Of a DNA stretch of 52,463 nucleotides, positions 1-7,280 are shown piece by piece; within the stretch, counting starts at the first letter, position 1; every line of letters starts with the position of its first letter. The DNA is from Bacillota bacterium. Its GTDB lineage: Bacteria > Bacillota > Clostridia > Oscillospirales > Oscillospiraceae. The translations under genes and the position numbers were made by a program. The stretch spans positions 1 to 52,463 of the forward strand of contig JAUNCL010000016.1 in NCBI GenBank assembly GCA_030535235.1. The letters run 5' to 3'. The notes under the pieces were generated by a model. That model was given only the letters and a program-made list of their open reading frames with translations. It did no database searches and was not told the origin of the DNA.

Positions 1-171
1 TCCCATGATACTGCTTTACCGGCGGTAGTCCGCAGCATTCCCTATTCAGCAGGGGTGCGAGCTGCAAATATGCTGGAACACAATTTATCATCAAAAACTA
101 TGGGCAGCAGTTGTCAACCGACTGCTGCCTATCCTTTTGCTGATAAAGCAAAAACAAATAAACGGAGGTGA
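1..171 (+). CDS. possible 3' end of an unknown gene of the integrated element
   Basis: Frame 1 is open from the first base to a TGA at 169-171, giving 56 codons with no start inside the window. The peptide has no family signature that I recognise. The stop overlaps the Shine-Dalgarno sequence of the next gene, as would suit tight coupling. A hairpin with arms at 103-111 and 121-129 lies inside the frame, which argues the other way (intergenic leader). I cannot decide between a partial gene and chance. Confidence 0.25.
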   Translation, partial: SHDTALPAVVRSIPYSAGVRAANMLEHNLSSKTMGSSCQPTAAYPFADKAKTNKRR

Positions 172-176
172 GACAG

Positions 177-416
177 GTGAATACCGCATCAAACATTTCT
201 CAGCGCGATGCCTATAAGCTCATGCTGAAAGACTATCCCGATGTGATGAGCATTGAGCAGATGTGTGAAATACTCAGCATCAGCACAAAGACCGGCTATC
301 GTATTCTGCGCGAAGGCAAAATCCTTAGCCTCAAGGTTGGCAGAGCCTATCGTATTCCGAAGGCTCATCTTTTCACTTATCTTTGCATCGGCTGCGGAGA
401 AACAGTGAACGCGTAA
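177..416 (+). CDS. excisionase-like helix-turn-helix protein
   Basis: A protein of 79 residues. The middle (ISTKTGYRILREGKI) reads as the helix-turn-helix of MerR/excisionase-type DNA-binding proteins, followed by a short beta-wing (LSLKVGRAYRIPKAHL). Such proteins bind att sites and direct the partner integrase towards excision. I place the start at the GTG at 177 because a strong AGGAGGTG-type Shine-Dalgarno (about 163-170) lies six bases upstream; the GTG at 168 is inside that site. The integrase gene follows 124 bp downstream on the same strand, the usual xis-int order of integrative elements. The family assignment is good; its role in excision is inferred from context. Confidence 0.8.
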   Translation: MNTASNISQRDAYKLMLKDYPDVMSIEQMCEILSISTKTGYRILREGKILSLKVGRAYRIPKAHLFTYLCIGCGETVNA

Positions 417-482
417 GATTTGGACTCAAAAAGTTTACAAAAAAGTGCGTCAGTAGGTCCTCCAATTCGAACCCGGTTCTGG

Positions 483-488
483 TATAAT
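483..488 (+). promoter_or_regulatory. extended -10 promoter of the integrase gene
   Basis: TATAAT at 483-488 is preceded by TGG, giving an extended -10 (TGn), which compensates for the lack of a recognisable -35. The start codon of the integrase is 52 bp downstream with AGGAGG just before it. The gap 417-540 holds no other feature that I can see. Confidence 0.5.
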
Positions 489-540
489 AGGATCCCGGTA
501 TAAGGTAGGTGTTACTGCTACGCAAGAAGGAGGATAATAA

Positions 541-1701
541 ATGGTAGCAGGACATCTCCGCGAAAAAAAAGGATATTATTACGCCGTGTTGAACTACACC
601 GATTCTCTCGGAAAAAGAAAGACCAAGTGGATTTCTACCGGACTTACTGTTAAAGGAAACAAAAAACGCGCCGAAGCAATCCTGATGGATGCGCGACGCA
701 ATTTCAATCCCGAAGAGCCGAAGGTCATGAACGGGGACATCCTGTTCGCGGACTACATGGAACAATGGCTCGACATTATCAAAAGCTCGGTTGCAGTCCC
801 GACATTTGCTTCTTACTCGACCACGGTCAAAAGGGTCGTCGCACCGTATTTCCGTGAAAAGGAGATCACTCTCAAGAATCTGACCGCAAAGGACATTCAG
901 GAGTTCTATATGAAGGAACTCCAGCGCGTCAGTGCTTCCTCGGTCATCCATTATCATGCCAACATTCATAAGGCTCTCAAGTATGCCGTGAAGATTGACT
1001 TGATTGATGTAAACCCGGCAGATAAGGTTGAGCGTCCGAAGAAGGATCGTTATGTCGGCAGCTTTTATGATGCCGATGAGGTCAACGCTCTCTTTGAAGC
1101 CGCTAAGGGAAGTAAACTTGAGCTGCCTATTCTGTTTGGCGCATTCTATGGTCTGCGGCGGAGTGAAGCAATCGGTCTGAAATGGGATGCTATTGACTTT
1201 GAGCAGAACACGATCACCATCCGTCACACAGTTACTTCTTGTGACCTGGACGGCAAGCGCGTTCTGGTCGCATCCGACACCACCAAGACTAAATCGAGTA
1301 TGAGAACGCTCCCGCTTGTTCCTTTCATGAGAGAAAGACTTCTCGCCCTAAAAGAAGAACAGCAGGAAAACCGTCGTTTGTGCGGACGCAGCTACATCAA
1401 GGACTACATCGGTTATGTTTGCGTAAACGAGATTGGTGATCTGATTAAGCCCCACTATGTTACTGAGAGTTTTCCGAAGCTGCTCAAGGCAAACGGGCTG
1501 AGACACATCAGGTATCACGACTTGAGACATAGCTGTGCCTCGTTACTTCTGGCAAACGGTGTTCCCATGAAGCAGATTCAGGAATGGCTTGGTCACAGCG
1601 ACTTCTCAACCACGGCAAACATTTACGCACATCTGGATTATAGCTCGAAGCTGACTTCGGCTGACGCGATGCTCAATGGTTTGGGACTTGCTCCGAACTA
1701 A
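541..1701 (+). CDS. tyrosine-type site-specific integrase
   Basis: A protein of 386 residues, typical for Tn916/phage-type integrases. It has an N-terminal arm-binding region (about 1-65), a SAM-like core-binding domain (about 70-165) and a catalytic domain from about 175. The catalytic set is complete: Arg206 (GLRRSE), the HDLRH box with His326 and Arg329, His352 (LGHSD) and nucleophile Tyr362 (ANIYAHL). The enzyme would recombine an element att site with a chromosomal site. It ends 46 bp from the 3' end of a tRNA-Ser on the opposite strand, the classical place for an integrase at one end of an element inserted at a tRNA. The element body would therefore extend leftwards out of the window. 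Start ATG has AGGAGG nine bases upstream. Confidence 0.95.
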   Translation: MVAGHLREKKGYYYAVLNYTDSLGKRKTKWISTGLTVKGNKKRAEAILMDARRNFNPEEPKVMNGDILFADYMEQWLDIIKSSVAVPTFASYSTTVKRVVAPYFREKEITLKNLTAKDIQEFYMKELQRVSASSVIHYHANIHKALKYAVKIDLIDVNPADKVERPKKDRYVGSFYDADEVNALFEAAKGSKLELPILFGAFYGLRRSEAIGLKWDAIDFEQNTITIRHTVTSCDLDGKRVLVASDTTKTKSSMRTLPLVPFMRERLLALKEEQQENRRLCGRSYIKDYIGYVCVNEIGDLIKPHYVTESFPKLLKANGLRHIRYHDLRHSCASLLLANGVPMKQIQEWLGHSDFSTTANIYAHLDYSSKLTSADAMLNGLGLAPN

Positions 1702-1739
1702 AAAAGAAAAGCCAGCAGCCGGGAAAACCGGCTACTGGC
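1699..1739 (-). terminator. Rho-independent terminator of tRNA-Ser
   Basis: Read on the minus strand, a 12-bp stem (1711-1722 with 1728-1739, one mismatch) with a five-base loop is followed by a T-rich run (complement of 1699-1710). It lies nine bases beyond the CCA end of the tRNA and touches the stop codon of the integrase. Confidence 0.8.
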
Positions 1740-1747
1740 GGACATTC

Positions 1748-1836
1748 TGGCGGAGACGGTGGGATTCGAACCCACGGACCCTTGCGGGTCAAACGATTTC
1801 GAGTCGTTCTCGTTATGACCACTTCGATACGTCTCC
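1748..1836 (-). tRNA. tRNA-Ser (anticodon CGA)
   Basis: Reverse complement folds as a class II tRNA: acceptor GGAGACG pairs with CGTCTCC, T-arm GTGGG-TTCGAAT-CCCAC, anticodon stem AACGA/TCGTT with loop CTCGAAA (anticodon CGA), and a long variable arm (GACCC/GGGTC) typical of serine tRNAs. Discriminator G and a genome-encoded CCA follow (1748-1750 complement). Its 3' end faces the integrase and probably served as the attachment site. Confidence 0.95.
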
Positions 1837-1972
1837 GTATTTATCTCAACATCAGCACCTCAGAAAACGGGGAGAACTGATGGGGAGAACAAAGAAAAAT
1901 ATTCAGTTAAAGATACCCGAAAAACCCCGTAAAATCAAGGGTTTCCGGTCAGGGAGCTACCGGATGGCGACC

Positions 1973-2015
1973 ACGATTTCGAGTCAGCCCCGTTATGACA
2001 CTTCGATACCACTCC
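1973..2015 (-). repeat. degenerate partial copy of tRNA-Ser (5' half)
   Basis: About 43 bases match the 5' half and anticodon region of the neighbouring tRNA-Ser (1793-1836): the anticodon segment acgatttcgagtc, then cgttatgac and acttcgatac are shared, separated by mismatches and a one-base gap. The 3' half does not fold into a proper T-arm and acceptor, so it is not a working tRNA. It may be a decayed tandem tRNA or a scar from an earlier insertion. Confidence 0.55.
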
Positions 2016-2110
2016 AGATCTATTAAAAAATCTATTATAGTATACACGCAATTCAACCCTCCGTCAATCCATTTTTTCGGCAGAACCAGAAAAAGAAGCG
2101 CGTGGTAAAA

Positions 2111-2166
2111 TTGTAATCATTTCGTAGGAATTTAAGAACGATTCGTTAAAAAAACTGTGATACAAT
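2111..2166 (+). promoter_or_regulatory. promoter region of the vanR-like gene with VanR-like box
   Basis: The -10 is TACAAT (2161-2166). At 2122-2133 TCGTAGGAATTT agrees at 11 of 12 positions with the VanR recognition consensus as I remember it (TCGTANGAAATT). A weaker direct copy (TTGTAATCATTT) starts at 2111, 11 bp upstream, about one helical turn. This suggests that the regulator activates its own operon. The consensus is from memory. Confidence 0.5.
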
Positions 2167-2199
2167 GTAAAAAATCAAAGCATAGAAAGTGTGGGTGTT

Positions 2200-2889
2200 A
2201 TGAAACACAGTATCCTTGTGGTGGATGATGAGCGGGAAATCGCCGACCTGGTAGAGGTCTATCTGAAAAATGAAGGCTATCCTGTGTTTAAAGCATACAG
2301 CGGCGCCGACGCCATGAAAATCGTGGAGGAACATCCCTTAAGCCTGGCCATCCTGGACGTCATGCTGCCGGACATTGACGGCTTTTCCCTTTGTCAGCTG
2401 ATCCGGCAGGATCATTTTTTCCCGATTTTGATGCTCAGCGCCAAGGGAAACGATACCGACAAGATCACAGGGCTGACCCTGGGGGCGGATGACTACATTA
2501 CAAAGCCCTTCAGTCCTCTGGAGCTGGTGGCCCGGGTCAAGACCCAGCTGCGCCGCTACACGCGCTACAACGCGCCGGACAGCAAAGCACGCAACGAACA
2601 TGATTTCCGGGGGCTGTATATCTGTCAGGACAGTCATCTCTGCACCCTCAACGGGGGGGAGTTGACGCTGACCCCCATCGAGTTCAACATCCTTTGGTAC
2701 CTCTGTGAGAACCGGGGCAAGGTAGTCTCCTCCGAAGAGCTCTTTGAGGCCGTCTGGCGGGAGAAATACATGGACAGCAACAACACCGTCATGGCCCACA
2801 TCGCCCGCCTGCGGGAGAAGATGAAGGAACCCAGCCGGAAACCCAAGTTTATCAAAACTGTTTGGGGGGTGGGGTATACCATTGAGTAA
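2200..2889 (+). CDS. VanR-type response regulator (OmpR family)
   Basis: 229 residues. The receiver domain carries the acidic pair in VVDDE, the phospho-acceptor Asp in AILDVMLPD, and the Lys in DDYITKPFSPLELVARV. A winged-helix DNA-binding domain follows from about residue 130 and ends GVGYTIE. Sequence resemblance to VanR of vancomycin clusters is strong (HEIADLVEVYLKNE-like start, LTLGADDYITKPF). I chose ATG 2200 rather than GTG 2191 because it gives the usual short leader before the first beta strand. The gene overlaps the kinase gene by 8 bp. No vanH, vanA/B-type ligase or vanX follows, so this pair must have some other target or act on genes elsewhere. Confidence 0.9.
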   Translation: MKHSILVVDDEREIADLVEVYLKNEGYPVFKAYSGADAMKIVEEHPLSLAILDVMLPDIDGFSLCQLIRQDHFFPILMLSAKGNDTDKITGLTLGADDYITKPFSPLELVARVKTQLRRYTRYNAPDSKARNEHDFRGLYICQDSHLCTLNGGELTLTPIEFNILWYLCENRGKVVSSEELFEAVWREKYMDSNNTVMAHIARLREKMKEPSRKPKFIKTVWGVGYTIE

Positions 2890-4039
2890 GCGGAGCAAAC
2901 GGAGCGGCCGCTCTCCGGGTAAGGAGCGGCACAGTCAGATCTCTCAGCAGATTTTGATGCGGTATATTTTGAGCGTTCTGGGCATGATCGGCGGATTCGT
3001 TCTGCTGTTTTTCCTGGCCTGGCTCTTCTGCCGCCTGTTCATTTGGCAGGCCTATGATCCCCTGTACCGGTTCCTGAAAGCAATGGAGAACACCATGCTG
3101 TTTTGGGGTGGCGCGCTGATCCTGCTGGGCATGTTTCTTCTGACCTACCGGTCCCTGTCCAAACCCCTGGACTATCTGGACGAGGTGATCGCCGCGGCAG
3201 AGCAGCTGGCCCACCCCGACGAGACCCCTATCCGCCTCTCTCCCGCCATGGCCAGCGTCCAGGATGAGCTGAACATGGTGCGGGAGGGGGCTCTGCGCAG
3301 CGCCATCCGCGCCAAAGAGGAGGAGCAGCGAAAGAACGACCTGATCGTCTATCTGGCCCATGACTTGAAAACCCCTCTCACCAGCGTCATCGGCTACCTG
3401 ACCCTCCTGCGGGACGAGCCCCAGCTCTCGCCGGAGATGCGGGCCAAGTACACCGGGATCGCATGGGAGAAGGCCCAACGGCTGGAAACCCTCATCAACG
3501 AATTCTTTGAAATCACCCGGTTCAGTTTATCACAGATCACCCTCCAGGAGGAGTATGTAAACCTGACCAGAATGCTGGAGCAGATCACCTTTGAGTTCCA
3601 GCCCGCTCTGGCGGAAAAAGATCTGTCCTGGGATCTGTCCCTGGCGCCGGATGTAGTGGGGCTGTGTGACCCGGATAAGCTGGAGAGGGTATTTGACAAT
3701 CTTCTGAGAAATGCCATCAATTACAGCTATCACGGCACGGCCATTCAGGTTTCCCTGGAAAAAACCTCTGAGTCCATCGTGGTGACCGTGAAAAACAGCG
3801 GGCAGACCATCCCACCGGAAAAGCTGGCGCGGATTTTTGAGCAGTTCTTCCGGTTGGATGCCTCCCGGTCCAGTTCATCCGGCGGTGCCGGGCTGGGCCT
3901 TGCCATCGCCAAGGAGATCGTGGAGCTCCACGGCGGGACCATCCGGGCGGAGAGCGCGGAGGACTCCGTTTCCTTCACGGTGACTTTGCCCGCCGTCAGC
4001 ATGCCGGACAGCGGGGGAGACGGTGTTTCTTTCCAGTAA
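2882..4039 (+). CDS. VanS-type sensor histidine kinase
   Basis: 385 residues starting at a TTG that overlaps the stop of the regulator gene. Two membrane helices (about residues 22-50 and 75-92) flank a short outside loop of roughly 25 residues, so the sensor region is minimal. A linker/HAMP-like stretch follows, then the dimerisation helix with the phospho-accepting His in LAHDLKTPLTSV, the N box (DNLLRNAINYS), the F box (FEQFFRLD) and the G box (GLGLAIAKEIVELHGG). It would phosphorylate the adjacent VanR-like regulator. The short extracellular loop resembles VanS kinases, which sense cell-wall antibiotics or wall precursors, but the signal here is unknown. Confidence 0.9.
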   Translation: MSKRSKRSGRSPGKERHSQISQQILMRYILSVLGMIGGFVLLFFLAWLFCRLFIWQAYDPLYRFLKAMENTMLFWGGALILLGMFLLTYRSLSKPLDYLDEVIAAAEQLAHPDETPIRLSPAMASVQDELNMVREGALRSAIRAKEEEQRKNDLIVYLAHDLKTPLTSVIGYLTLLRDEPQLSPEMRAKYTGIAWEKAQRLETLINEFFEITRFSLSQITLQEEYVNLTRMLEQITFEFQPALAEKDLSWDLSLAPDVVGLCDPDKLERVFDNLLRNAINYSYHGTAIQVSLEKTSESIVVTVKNSGQTIPPEKLARIFEQFFRLDASRSSSSGGAGLGLAIAKEIVELHGGTIRAESAEDSVSFTVTLPAVSMPDSGGDGVSFQ

Positions 4040-4083
4040 CCCCATTTTTTATTTATTCTCCCGTGAAATTATTTCACATTGTA

Positions 4084-4157
4084 TTGACAAGGAGAAAAAG
4101 AATGGGTATCTTTGACTCGTTAAAAGTTAGAGACGAAAGGAAAACGTGCTCTCTAAC
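4084..4157 (+). promoter_or_regulatory. glnA promoter and 5' leader hairpin
   Basis: TTGACA (4084-4089), 17-bp spacer and TATCTT (4107-4112) form a promoter whose transcript would begin near 4119. The leader immediately folds into a hairpin: GTTAGAGA (4126-4133) pairs perfectly with TCTCTAAC (4150-4157), extended by ACG/CGT inside. There is no U-run after it, so it is not a simple terminator; it may protect the mRNA or bind a regulator. It does not match the glutamine riboswitch as I know it. Confidence 0.55.
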
Positions 4158-4186
4158 CCCGTTTTACAATGAAGGAGGACCTCAGC

Positions 4187-5605
4187 ATGAAAAAAACATT
4201 ACAGGATATTCTGCGCCTGTGCGAAGAAAAGGAAATCAAGATCGTTGACTTTAAGATGACCGACATCGATGGCAGATGGCGTCACCTGAGCATTCCTGTG
4301 GGCCGGCTGAACGAAGATACCATGGAATATGGCATCGGTTTTGATGGCTCCAACTACGGCTATGCCCCTGTGGAGAGCAGCGACATGGTCTTTGTGCCCG
4401 ATCTTGATTCTGCCACCATCGATCCCTTTGCTGAGGTTCCTACCTTGACTATGATCGGCGACGTGATGATCATCGACCGTCCCGCCAACCGTCCCTTTGA
4501 CCAGTACCCCCGTAACGTGGCCAAGCGCGCCATCGAGTATATGAAGGAAGAGGGCGTCGCGGACGAGATGATCGTCGGTCCTGAGTATGAGTTCTATATC
4601 TTTGACGACGTGGCCTATTCCACCGATCCCCAGAGCTCCGGCTTCGAGATCGACGCCTGCCAGGCGGAGTGGTCCAACGACAACAACGGCTATCAGGTCC
4701 GCCGCAAGGCCGGCTACCACACCAGCCTGCCTCTGGACGTGAACCAGGACATCCGGAACCGCATCTGCCTGATGATGGAGGAGTGGGGCGTAAAGGTCAA
4801 GTACCACCACACCGAGGTGGGCGGCTGCGGCCAGCTGGAAGTGGAGGTCGAGCTGGGCGAGATGACCCAGATGGCTGACAACACCATGGTGGCCAAGTAT
4901 ATCATCAAGAACGCCGCCGCCCAGGAGGGCCGTACCGCCACCTTCATGCCCAAGCCTGTGGCCGGGGAGGCAGGCAGCGGCATGCACGTGCACATGCAGC
5001 TCTTCAAGAACGGCGAGCCCATCTTCTATGATGAGGCCGGGTATGCCCAGCTGAGCAAGACCGCCCTGTGGTTCATCGGCGGTATGCTGGAACATGCCGG
5101 TTCTCTGTGTGCCATCACCAACCCCTCCACCAACTCCTATAAGCGCCTGGTGCCCGGCTTTGAGGCTCCCGTGACCATCGGCTACGCCATGGCAAACCGC
5201 AGCGCCGTGGTCCGCATTCCCGCCTACGCAAAGGCCCCCAAGAACAAGCGCTTTGAGCTGCGCAATCCCGACGCCACCTGCAACCCCTATTATGCCTATG
5301 CCGCTATCCTGATGGCCGGCCTGGACGGCATCAAAAACCAGATCGACCCCCACGAGAGAGGCTGGGGCCCCTATGACTTCAACCTCTTCGACCTGTCTGA
5401 CGAGGAGAAGGCCAAGATCGACGCCCTGCCCAAGTCCCTGGACGAGGCCCTGGACGCCCTGGAGAAGGACCACGAATACCTGACCCGCGGCGGCGTCTTC
5501 CCCGAGCGTCTCATCCAGATCTGGCTGAAGAAAAAGCGCGCTGAGTTGGACGAGATCAACCGCATCCCCACCCCCGCAGAATTCTCCATGTATTACGATC
5601 TGTGA
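4187..5605 (+). CDS. glnA: glutamine synthetase, type I
   Basis: 472 residues. The enzyme makes glutamine from glutamate, ammonia and ATP in the cytosol. Visible GSI signatures are EYEFYIFDD (metal-binding Glu), GSGMHVHMQLFKNG (ATP-binding site), NPSTNSYKRLVPGFEAPV (glutamate binding) and NRSAVVRIPAY. The start is ATG 4187 with GAAGGAGG eight bases upstream; an ATG at 4169 would sit before that site. In the region that carries the adenylylated Tyr in enteric enzymes (NLYDLPPEE) this protein reads NLFDLSDEE, with Phe in place of Tyr, so control by adenylylation is not possible and the enzyme is GSI-alpha-like in this respect. It is a single-gene unit with its own promoter and terminator. Confidence 0.95.
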   Translation: MKKTLQDILRLCEEKEIKIVDFKMTDIDGRWRHLSIPVGRLNEDTMEYGIGFDGSNYGYAPVESSDMVFVPDLDSATIDPFAEVPTLTMIGDVMIIDRPANRPFDQYPRNVAKRAIEYMKEEGVADEMIVGPEYEFYIFDDVAYSTDPQSSGFEIDACQAEWSNDNNGYQVRRKAGYHTSLPLDVNQDIRNRICLMMEEWGVKVKYHHTEVGGCGQLEVEVELGEMTQMADNTMVAKYIIKNAAAQEGRTATFMPKPVAGEAGSGMHVHMQLFKNGEPIFYDEAGYAQLSKTALWFIGGMLEHAGSLCAITNPSTNSYKRLVPGFEAPVTIGYAMANRSAVVRIPAYAKAPKNKRFELRNPDATCNPYYAYAAILMAGLDGIKNQIDPHERGWGPYDFNLFDLSDEEKAKIDALPKSLDEALDALEKDHEYLTRGGVFPERLIQIWLKKKRAELDEINRIPTPAEFSMYYDL

Positions 5606-5636
5606 TTGGTCTGCGCTGAAACATATTATCAAAACT

Positions 5637-5676
5637 GCGGGCAGCTTTTTTTTCCGGAGCTGCCCGCCGTTTTTTC
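5637..5676 (+). terminator. Rho-independent terminator after glnA
   Basis: A perfect 10-bp stem, GCGGGCAGCT (5637-5646) with AGCTGCCCGC (5658-5667), is followed by CGTTTTTT. Confidence 0.9.
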
Positions 5677-5752
5677 TCAGGGTGTATCCAATAATTCTGC
5701 CCGTTGTGTCAATACTATCTCCATCCAATTGATGTTAGGCAGGAGAGATACT

Positions 5753-6556
5753 ATGGACAGATTAAAAGGAAAAGTAGCCGTGGTCACCGGCTCCACCAGC
5801 GGCATCGGCGTCGGCATCGCCAAACTGTTTGCCGCAGAGGGCGCCCAGGTCATCATCTGCGGACGCCGTGAGGAGAAGGGATTGGCTGTAGCCTCGGAGA
5901 TTCAAAAGGCGGGCGGGAAGGCCTCCTATCACAGCATCGACATGACATCTCCCAACAGCATCGCCCAGCTCTTTACGGACACCGACAAGCAATACGGAAG
6001 AATCGACGTTCTGGTGAACAACGCCGCCAATGTCGGGCTGAAGGACGGCCGGGTGGATGAGATCACCCTGGAAATGTGGGACGCGATCTTCCAGTCCGAC
6101 CTGCGGGGCACCTTCTACGCCACCAAATGCGCCATCCCCTTTATGCAAAAAAATGAAACTGGCGGTTCCATTATCAACATCGGCTCCGTGGCCTCCTGCG
6201 GCGGCGACCTGGGCAACACCGCCTATGGCTGCGCCAAGGCAGGGGTGGATATGCTGACCCAATATACCGCCCTGCAGTACGGAAAGGCGAAGATCCGCTG
6301 CAACTGCATCCGACCCGGCCTCATCGTAACGCCGGAAAATGAGGACAGAGTCCCGCAGATCGTAAAGGACGTCTTTACCAGCCACAACATGGTGGACCGC
6401 TATGGTTGCCCGGAGGATATCGCACACCTGTGCGTCTATCTCGCCTCAGACGAGAGCGGCTATGTGACCGGCCAGGTCGTCAACGCCGACGGCGGTCTCT
6501 GCGCCCACAGCCCCACAGTGGTCCAGTTCAGACAGATGCATTCCCGCTCCTGGTGA
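5753..6556 (+). CDS. short-chain dehydrogenase/reductase (SDR) family
   Basis: 267 residues with a Rossmann fold: the cofactor loop TGSTSGIG near the N-terminus (about residue 13), the NNAA structural motif, a Ser before the active site (INIGSVAS) and the catalytic YGCAKAG (Tyr-x-x-x-Lys). The arginine-rich CGRREE after the second strand favours NADP(H). It belongs to the classical FabG-like/hydroxysteroid or sugar dehydrogenase group; the substrate cannot be told. The end (NADGGLCAHSP) is the usual SDR C-terminus. ATG 5753 follows AGGAGAG. It stands alone between two terminators, so context gives no substrate. Confidence 0.88.
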   Translation: MDRLKGKVAVVTGSTSGIGVGIAKLFAAEGAQVIICGRREEKGLAVASEIQKAGGKASYHSIDMTSPNSIAQLFTDTDKQYGRIDVLVNNAANVGLKDGRVDEITLEMWDAIFQSDLRGTFYATKCAIPFMQKNETGGSIINIGSVASCGGDLGNTAYGCAKAGVDMLTQYTALQYGKAKIRCNCIRPGLIVTPENEDRVPQIVKDVFTSHNMVDRYGCPEDIAHLCVYLASDESGYVTGQVVNADGGLCAHSPTVVQFRQMHSRSW

Positions 6557-6578
6557 TTTTTGGGCGATCAATGGAAAA

Positions 6579-6613
6579 CGCGCCGCAGAGAAAAGTCTCT
6601 GCGGCGCGGGTTT
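6579..6613. terminator. bidirectional terminator between SDR and dtxR-like genes
   Basis: A perfect 12-bp stem, CGCGCCGCAGAG (6579-6590) with CTCTGCGGCGCG (6597-6608), has a T-run on the plus side. The two genes converge here, so it can serve both. Confidence 0.85.
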
Positions 6614-6627
6614 TTACTTGGATCAGG

Positions 6628-6990
6628 TTAAAGGCCGGCATGTTTTCTGATTGCTTCAAAGGACTCCTCGCTGATGATGTGCTCAATCTTGCACGCATCC
6701 TCCACAGCCGTTTCCTCGTTGACACCCAGCTGGACAAGAAATTTAGTCAGCAAGGTGTGTTTTTCGTAAATGCTTTCTGCCACAGCGCTTCCTTCCTCGG
6801 TCAGAGTCAGGTAGCCCTCCTTGCTCACGGTGACATAGCCGCCGGTTTTGAGCAGACCAATGGCTCTGCTGACGCTGGGCTTGGAAAACCCCATATATTC
6901 GCTGACGTCAATGGAGCGCACAGGCTTCCCCGATTTTGACAGGACCAGAATGGTCTCAAGATACATTTGTCCGGATTCCTGCAAATGCAT
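6628..6990 (-). CDS. DtxR/IdeR-type iron-dependent repressor (short form)
   Basis: 120 residues: an N-terminal winged helix (recognition segment FSKPSVSRAIGLLK) and a dimerisation/metal domain, without the C-terminal SH3-like domain. The metal residues match the iron-type DtxR/IdeR site rather than the manganese-type MntR site: Met9 where MntR has Asp, and Cys100, Glu103 and His104 in EDACKIEH; His78 (EKHTLL) fits the second site. It should repress when Fe(II) is plentiful. Start at 6990 follows GGAGGG. The feo iron-uptake genes lie next to it on the same strand and carry a DtxR-like operator (9644-9659), so it is their likely regulator. Confidence 0.9.
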   Translation of the reverse strand: MHLQESGQMYLETILVLSKSGKPVRSIDVSEYMGFSKPSVSRAIGLLKTGGYVTVSKEGYLTLTEEGSAVAESIYEKHTLLTKFLVQLGVNEETAVEDACKIEHIISEESFEAIRKHAGL

Positions 6991-7024
6991 AGTATCATCC
7001 CTCCTATCCGCATCGGTTTTTGTC

Positions 7025-7053
7025 ATACTATCATAAAACCGGCAACTTTGCAA
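7025..7053 (-). promoter_or_regulatory. promoter of the dtxR-like gene
   Basis: On the minus strand TTGCAA (7048-7053), a 17-bp spacer and TAGTAT (7025-7030) precede the GGAGGG and start codon. The regulator thus has its own promoter after the feo terminator. Confidence 0.5.
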
Positions 7054-7062
7054 GGGCCGGAC

Positions 7063-7094
7063 GAAAAGGCGGCACTCCAAAGGGAGCGCCGCCT
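7063..7094 (-). terminator. terminator of the feo operon
   Basis: On the minus strand AGGCGGCGCTCC (7083-7094) pairs with GGAGTGCCGCCT (7067-7078), one mismatch, four-base loop, followed by TTTT (7063-7066). Confidence 0.8.
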
Positions 7095-7115
7095 GCAGGC
7101 AGGATGTAATCAATA

Positions 7116-7256
7116 TCAGTGTTTGCCGCAGCCGCAACCGCAGCCTTCAGAGGGACAGCCGATACACTTCGTGCCGCTCTTTTTGGCTTTTACGACATAG
7201 CGGACTGCCGTGCCCACCAGGGCCAACAGGATTCCTGCAAGAATGAAATTCATCAT
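7116..7256 (-). CDS. FeoB-associated Cys-rich membrane protein
   Basis: A 46-residue protein beginning MMNFILAGILLALVGTAV: one membrane helix, then a basic stretch (KAKKSG) and a cysteine-rich tail CIGCPSEGCGCGCGKH. This matches the small FeoB-associated family (FeoC-like position in Firmicutes). It is thought to help FeoB-mediated Fe(II) transport, possibly by binding iron; the exact role is not known. It is 24 bp downstream of feoB with AAAGGGG before the start, and is the last gene of the operon. Confidence 0.88.
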   Translation of the reverse strand: MMNFILAGILLALVGTAVRYVVKAKKSGTKCIGCPSEGCGCGCGKH

Positions 7257-7280
7257 AGTATAACCCCTTTCCCGTGCTTG

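Noticed and set aside
373-1227. Minus-strand frame of 284 codons opposite the integrase gene
   Set aside because: No ribosome site or motif; the integrase on the plus strand has all catalytic residues.
1676-2026. Plus-strand frame across tRNA-Ser
   Set aside because: Translates a tRNA gene and its terminator; not coding.
4102-4248. Small upstream frame before glnA (MGIFDSLKV...) with AAGGAG before it
   Set aside because: Its ATG overlaps the spacer of the TTGACA/TATCTT promoter, so the transcript would start inside it, and the frame runs out of phase into glnA.
4199-5728. Long minus-strand frame of 509 codons opposite glnA
   Set aside because: Antisense shadow of a GC-rich gene; low-complexity Gly/Val/Leu/His product with no motif, while the plus strand is a clear glutamine synthetase.
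2200-6556. Vancomycin resistance cluster
   Set aside because: Only the regulator and kinase are present; no vanH, ligase, vanX or vanT/XY-type gene follows.
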